Shown in pieces: positions 7,318-10,750 of a stretch of DNA of 10,750 nt. Numbering within the stretch: position 1 is the stretch's first letter; every line of letters begins with the position of its first letter. Source of the DNA: Acidobacteriaceae bacterium (lineage in GTDB: Bacteria > Acidobacteriota > Terriglobia > Terriglobales > Acidobacteriaceae); the NCBI GenBank assembly GCA_027307295.1, contig DAHUXF010000061.1, forward strand, positions 1-10,750. The letters are read 5' to 3'. Made by a program: the position numbers and the translations under genes. Under the pieces are notes generated by a model. It was not told the origin of the DNA and ran no database searches. It worked only from the letters and a program-made list of their open reading frames with translations.

Positions 7318-8577
7318 ATGCTTCGGTTGATCCCGGGGGTTCGATACCTGATTTTTGCCTTTTTTGGAGTGGGTTTTATCGTCCAGGGCCAGCAACCGCT
7401 GCCGGACGCCCCCAAGCCGCAGGAGCAATCGCAGCAATTGCCGGAAGCGCCTCAACCCAAGGCGCAGCCAGCCAACCAATTTCCTGATAATGCCCCTCCA
7501 GCGCCTAAAAATGCCCATGCGGAAGAGCCCACGCCAACTCCAACGCCACAACGCCCGGTTATTCCCAGCGGAGTTGTGACAGACCGCGGGCAGCTCCCGG
7601 TGTTCAGCATCAGCGTCAATTTTGTTCAGGTGCCGGTCACCGTGCGGGACGGCTCAGGAAAAATTATCCCCGGTCTTGGTCCGAGTGACTTCAGGGTTTT
7701 TGAAGACGGCGTTCCACAACAATTAAAGTTTTTTACTGCCGATCCGTTTCCGCTCTCCGCCGCCATTGTGGTGGCCACTGACCTTCCCGCAACCAGCATG
7801 AAGAAGGTCAATGAGACCTTGCCAGCGCTTATCGCCGCCTTCAGTGAGTATGACGAAGTGTCGCTCTACCGCTATGGACACACGGTGCAGCAGGTTTCCG
7901 GTTTTACAGCGGCAACCAGCGTGCCTACAACCAGCCTGAATCGCATCAAAAGGCCGGGACGTGAAGGCGGTCCGCCCATGCTGGGTGGACCCTTTGGCAG
8001 CGGCCCCAGCCTGAATGGCCATCCGGTGACCGATCCTAATGCCGGGGGCCGGGATGTGCCTACCGCTCCACGCGAATTTTACGTTCTGAATGACGCTATT
8101 CTGCGCGCGGCGCAGGACCTGAGCCGGCGTGATAAATCGCGCCGCAGAATCATCTTCGTCATCAGCGATGGCCGCGAGCTGGGCAGCACGGCAAGCTTTG
8201 ACGAGGTGAAGAAAATCCTGCTCTCGCAAAACATCAGCGTGTACGGGGTCGGCGTGGATACCGCGGCCATTCCCATCTATGACAAATTGAACCGTATCCG
8301 CGTACCCGGCTTCGGCACCGGAAATATCCTGGCCCGGTACGTCACAGAGACCGCCGGAGACATGATGGCGGAATTCGACCGCCAGGGCATTGAACGCGCC
8401 TATGCCAAAATTGCCGATACGGCGCGCAACCAGTACACGCTGGGATACACCACGCAAGCCACGAAAGCCAGCAGTTATCGCACCATTGACGTGAGGGTGC
8501 TGCGCCCGAACTTGAATGTAATCGCCAAACCGGGCTATTATCCGCTGCCACCGCAACAGCAAAGGCAACAACCCTAG
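7318..8577 (+). CDS. Acidobacterial VWFA-related protein 3, MIDAS degenerate
   Basis: A 419-residue protein with an N-terminal hydrophobic signal or anchor (YLIFAFFGVGFIVQG, about residues 10-24). A long Pro/Gln/Ala-rich linker follows (about 26-85, including PTPTPTPQRP), then the family's beta segment (FVQVPVTVRDGSG and FRVFEDGVPQQLKFF) and a divergent VWA domain from about 147. The metal site is mostly lost. The DxSxS motif reads DLPATS (Asp155, Pro157, Thr159), and the usual Thr before 'LYDA' is Tyr255 in YVLNDA; only SDG (Asp284) is kept. A Gly/Pro-rich insert (about 212-245) splits the domain. The tail ARNQYTLGY and KPGYYPL matches the other family members. It may bind its partner without metal or serve a structural role. 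It is divergent from protein 2 and upstream of mglA on the same strand with a 179-base gap. Family membership is certain from order and tail; the function is unknown. Confidence 0.88.
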   Translation: MLRLIPGVRYLIFAFFGVGFIVQGQQPLPDAPKPQEQSQQLPEAPQPKAQPANQFPDNAPPAPKNAHAEEPTPTPTPQRPVIPSGVVTDRGQLPVFSISVNFVQVPVTVRDGSGKIIPGLGPSDFRVFEDGVPQQLKFFTADPFPLSAAIVVATDLPATSMKKVNETLPALIAAFSEYDEVSLYRYGHTVQQVSGFTAATSVPTTSLNRIKRPGREGGPPMLGGPFGSGPSLNGHPVTDPNAGGRDVPTAPREFYVLNDAILRAAQDLSRRDKSRRRIIFVISDGRELGSTASFDEVKKILLSQNISVYGVGVDTAAIPIYDKLNRIRVPGFGTGNILARYVTETAGDMMAEFDRQGIERAYAKIADTARNQYTLGYTTQATKASSYRTIDVRVLRPNLNVIAKPGYYPLPPQQQRQQP

Positions 8578-8620
8578 TGCGCAAGGTTACTTTAGAGGAT
8601 GCAACGGGGAGTAACACGTT

Positions 8621-8648
8621 AGAGTTGCCAATTCCAGAGCGTACAATG
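8621..8648 (+). promoter_or_regulatory. Three-block upstream element of mglA
   Basis: AGAGTTGCC (8621-8629), CCAGAGCG (8634-8641) and TACAATG (8642-8648) repeat the blocks found before the third VWFA gene, with spacers of 4 and 0 bases instead of 12 and 3. TACAAT may be a -10 box with transcription from about 8655, giving a leader of about 100 bases. A second AT-rich candidate, TATGATATAA, is at 8671-8680. Neither has a clear -35 partner. Confidence 0.4.
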
Positions 8649-8746
8649 GGAAGCACCAGCTTCCGTCCGGTATGATATAAAAAAGTCTTTCAGCATGGGG
8701 TGGTTCGGAGCCTGAATCAGCCAGAGGCAGCTTCTGGCTGGAGCAC

Positions 8747-8752
8747 AAGGAG
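8747..8752 (+). promoter_or_regulatory. Ribosome binding site deciding the TTG start of mglA
   Basis: AAGGAG, 4 bases before the TTG at 8757. It supports a start that gives the canonical N-terminus (M)SFINFAAREI rather than the upstream GTG at 8700, which would add 19 residues not found in the family. Confidence 0.65.
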
Positions 8753-8756
8753 AGTC

Positions 8757-9341
8757 TTGAGTTTTATCAATTTTGCGGCCCGCGAAATTAATTGCAAGAT
8801 CGTCTATTACGGCGCCGGTCTAGGCGGCAAAACCACGAACTTGCAGCATATTTTCGATAAAACAGCCGACAAACAGAAGAGCAAGATGATCTCCCTGGCC
8901 ACGGAGACTGACCGTACTTTGTTTTTTGATTTCCTGCCGCTTGATCTTGGCACCGTGCGCGGCTTTCGCACCCGTTTTCACCTTTATACCGTTCCCGGCC
9001 AGGTATTTTATGACGCCAGCCGAAAGCTGATCCTGCGCGGCGTGGATGGAGTGGTATTCGTTGCCGATTCACAGGAAGAGCGCCTGGACGCCAACATGGA
9101 AGCCCTGGAAAATCTGAACGAAAACCTCAAAGAGCACGGCTATGACTTCAACAAAATCCCTTATGTGCTCCAACTGAACAAGCGTGACCTGCCCAGCGCC
9201 TTGCCTATAGAAGACCTGAAACGTGAACTGGTGAAAAAAGGCGAACCCACGTTTGAAGCGGTTGCCTTCCAGGGCAAAGGGGTTTTTGAAACCCTTAAGG
9301 AAGTTGCCCGCCTGGTGCTGATTGAGTTGAAGAAGGGCTGA
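8757..9341 (+). CDS. mglA: MglA-like small Ras-superfamily GTPase
   Basis: A 194-residue cytoplasmic GTPase, close in length and sequence to the 195-residue MglA of Myxococcus, which sets cell polarity and directs motility machinery. Seen here are the P-loop GAGLGGKTT (residues 19-27), switch I STETDRTLFFDFLP-like ATETDRTLFFDFLP, the MglA-specific switch II TVPGQVFYDASRK in place of the Ras 'DTAGQ', and the base-recognition NKRD. Family members usually read GPGL in the P-loop; here Ala replaces Pro at residue 20, while Gly21 and the Lys/Thr needed for nucleotide and Mg binding are kept. The start is TTG, supported by AAGGAG upstream and by the family N-terminus. No MglB/roadblock gene, the usual GTPase-activating partner, lies in the window. 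In acidobacteria such GTPases often have no known motility role, so the function in this organism is inferred only at the level of a nucleotide-dependent switch. Confidence 0.93.
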   Translation: MSFINFAAREINCKIVYYGAGLGGKTTNLQHIFDKTADKQKSKMISLATETDRTLFFDFLPLDLGTVRGFRTRFHLYTVPGQVFYDASRKLILRGVDGVVFVADSQEERLDANMEALENLNENLKEHGYDFNKIPYVLQLNKRDLPSALPIEDLKRELVKKGEPTFEAVAFQGKGVFETLKEVARLVLIELKKG

Positions 9342-9368
9342 AGTCCAGGACAAGCCACCGCCCTTTTT
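9333..9368 (+). terminator. Possible rho-independent terminator after mglA
   Basis: AAGGGC (9333-9338) can pair with GCCCTT (9360-9365), followed by a short T run ending at 9368. The loop is long (21 bases), and the left arm overlaps the last mglA codons. A small inner GTCC-A-GGAC hairpin could shorten it. The rest of the gap to the convergent ATPase gene (to 9424) shows nothing clear. Confidence 0.3.
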
Positions 9369-9424
9369 AGTCACCTTCAGTCTTGAAACTGCCGCCGCCC
9401 GGCTTCCCTGATAATTCCCTCTGC

Positions 9425-10597
9425 TTACTTGTGGTCCAGGAAGGGCGAAGCCCCGCTGAAGTCACGGCCTGATTTGTTGGCACTCCGCCCAGCTTTTGCG
9501 GCCAGAGGCGAACCTGAGTTCAATTCACCATATTTTTCCAGCAGGACCGGCACTAATGCGCCTTCAGCTTCTTTGGTGAAGGTCATCTGGGCGTCCTTAC
9601 GGTCAATGCGGATAAAATCACCCAGCTTGATCTGTCCTGTGGCCACCAGATTGGCCAGGGGGAACACAAGGTTCTTCTCAATGGCGCGTTTCAGATGGCG
9701 CGCGCCATACTTAGGATCAGTACCCTCCTGCAACAGGAAGGCCTTGACCGGAGCCGTGCAGGAAAATACAAACTGGCTGTTGCCGGTGGCCTGAAGAATA
9801 CGCTGCTGCACCATGCCCAGTTCGATCTCCAGAATCTGTTCCAGATGCTCCCGTTTGAGCGTTTTGAAAACCACGATCTTATCAATACGATTCATGAATT
9901 CCGGCGAGAACTTACGGCGCGCCGCATCCTGCGCAGTGCGGGTGATCTTATCGTCAAGAGCGGCATCCATGTGTCCGGCATGTTTGGTGTTGCCAAAACC
10001 CAGGCCTCCGGTCATCAACTCATCCATCTCGCTGGCGCCCAGATTGGAAGTCATCACAATCAGGCACTGGGAAAGGTCCACGCGGCGATTGTCCCCCAGA
10101 GTAAGAGTTGCCTTATCCAGAATCCCCAGAAGCAGCTGCCACAGGGCGTCACTGGCTTTTTCAATTTCATCAAAGAGCAAGAGCGTGAGCTTGAGCTTCT
10201 CTGTGTGCCACTGATTGAGCGCTTCCTGAGTCAGCAATGGATGGGTCTCACGATGGCCCAGATAACCCGGAGGCGAACCGATCAGTTTGGCGATCTCATG
10301 GCTGTGCTGAAATTCAGCGCAGTCAATCTTAATCACCGCCCGTGAATCCCCAAAGAGGGATTCCGCCATGGATTCAACTACGCGCGTCTTACCGGACCCC
10401 GTAGGGCCGAGAAACAAAAGATTACCCACCGGACGTCCCGGAGCATTCAGGCCCGCCAGAAACATCTGGTAAATCTCAACAATTTTTTCTACAGCCGGGT
10501 CCTGGCCAACAATTTTTCTCCGCAGAGCAGTCTCAAAATCTTGCGCATCGGAGCTGCGCCGCGTGGGATCAAGTGCAGTATTAAAGCCAGTCCTCAT
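9425..10597 (-). CDS. Single-ring AAA+ ATPase, ClpA/ClpB second-domain type
   Basis: A 390-residue ATPase matching only the D2 module of ClpA/ClpB-type unfoldases. Motifs in order: Walker A GPTGSGKT (64-71), pore loop SPPGYLG (108-114), Walker B LLLFDEIEKA (139-148), sensor 1 TSN (Asn185), arginine finger in FSPEFMNRID (Arg237), sensor 2 GARHLKRAIE (Arg300), and a D2-small C-terminal subdomain. The ClpB N domain, D1 ring and coiled coil are absent (ClpB is about 860 residues), and a basic, Ser/Gly-rich tail (about 360-390) replaces the usual ending. All catalytic residues are present, so it should be an active hexameric ATPase that threads or remodels protein. It has no visible ClpP-binding IGF-type loop that I can identify. 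It also resembles the AAA_2 class in ClpX or HslU more loosely. ATG 10597 has a weak GGCGGGA site upstream. It is convergent with mglA. The substrate is unknown. Confidence 0.88.
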   Translation of the reverse strand: MRTGFNTALDPTRRSSDAQDFETALRRKIVGQDPAVEKIVEIYQMFLAGLNAPGRPVGNLLFLGPTGSGKTRVVESMAESLFGDSRAVIKIDCAEFQHSHEIAKLIGSPPGYLGHRETHPLLTQEALNQWHTEKLKLTLLLFDEIEKASDALWQLLLGILDKATLTLGDNRRVDLSQCLIVMTSNLGASEMDELMTGGLGFGNTKHAGHMDAALDDKITRTAQDAARRKFSPEFMNRIDKIVVFKTLKREHLEQILEIELGMVQQRILQATGNSQFVFSCTAPVKAFLLQEGTDPKYGARHLKRAIEKNLVFPLANLVATGQIKLGDFIRIDRKDAQMTFTKEAEGALVPVLLEKYGELNSGSPLAAKAGRSANKSGRDFSGASPFLDHK

Positions 10598-10623
10598 AAC
10601 ATTCCCGCCTTTTTTGCCGCGGA

Positions 10624-10650
10624 CCTCCTCAAATCAGACCCAACAGGAGG
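10624..10650 (-). repeat. Inverted repeat in the leader of the AAA+ ATPase gene
   Basis: CCTCCT (10624-10629) and AGGAGG (10645-10650) are perfectly complementary across a 15-base loop, upstream of the ATPase start. On the minus strand the AGGAGG copy ends 26 bases before the ATG, too far to serve as its ribosome binding site. It could be a leader hairpin or chance. Confidence 0.3.
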
Positions 10651-10723
10651 CGTCTCTCTTCTCTCAGATGGGAGCGCAAGCTGGAAAGTTGTAATAACTG
10701 ATTTGTCAACAGCCGGATGTCTC

Positions 10724-10742
10724 GCATCTGAACTTTAGATGC
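10724..10742. repeat. Small dyad upstream of the AAA+ ATPase gene
   Basis: GCATCT (10724-10729) and AGATGC (10737-10742) form a 6-base dyad around a 7-base centre, a size that could suit a dimeric regulator. It is about 130 bases upstream of the start codon at the window edge. It matches no operator that I recognise. Confidence 0.25.
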
Positions 10743-10750
10743 AGAGTGTG

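Noticed and set aside
7723..8571. A long minus-strand open frame of about 282 codons opposite the third VWFA gene
   Set aside because: Composition is His/Arg/Gly-rich as expected from antisense of a GC-rich gene, and the sense gene has a clear ribosome binding site and family tail.
8585..8614. GTTAC/GTAAC inverted repeat after the third VWFA gene as a terminator
   Set aside because: Only 5 base pairs with a loop of about 20 bases and no T run.
10704..10709. A perfect TTGACA on the minus strand as a -35 box for the Clp-like gene
   Set aside because: No acceptable -10 hexamer lies 15-18 bases downstream (the sequence there reads CTTTCCAG), so the match is probably chance.

Overview
The window looks like chromosomal DNA of an acidobacterium. 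The main reason is three proteins of the acidobacterial VWFA-related type (secreted von Willebrand A domain proteins ending in a conserved 'LRSQYSI..GYY' tail), an expanded family in that phylum. An MglA-type GTPase, a duplicated anion-type ABC permease and moderate-to-high GC fit this. The assignment is inference from gene content, without any phylogenetic marker.

Left part (1-4967, all minus strand). Read in the direction of transcription it holds an ABC ATPase with extra domains at both ends, a fused double permease of the nitrate/taurine/bicarbonate type, a frame-broken mbtH-like gene, an intact type II thioesterase, and the broken N-terminal part of an MFS transporter that runs out of the window. 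MbtH, type II thioesterase and MFS exporter are typical helpers of non-ribosomal peptide synthetase (NRPS) clusters. Here two of the three are damaged and no synthetase is visible, so this looks like the edge or remains of such a cluster next to a transporter operon.

Middle (5103-8577). Three VWFA-related proteins follow. The first (plus) and second (minus) are convergent, with stop codons that abut exactly. The second and third are divergent and share a 175-base promoter region. The first two have complete metal-binding (MIDAS) residues; the third has lost most of them and carries a long Pro/Gln-rich linker. All three have N-terminal signal sequences, so they probably act in the envelope or periplasm.

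Right part (8578-10750). An MglA-like small GTPase, starting at TTG, is followed convergently by a single-ring AAA+ ATPase that resembles only the second ATPase domain of ClpA/ClpB. The regions upstream of the third VWFA gene and of mglA share three sequence blocks in the same order, which suggests shared control or a duplicated promoter.

No tRNA, rRNA, CRISPR array, insertion sequence or prophage gene was recognised.
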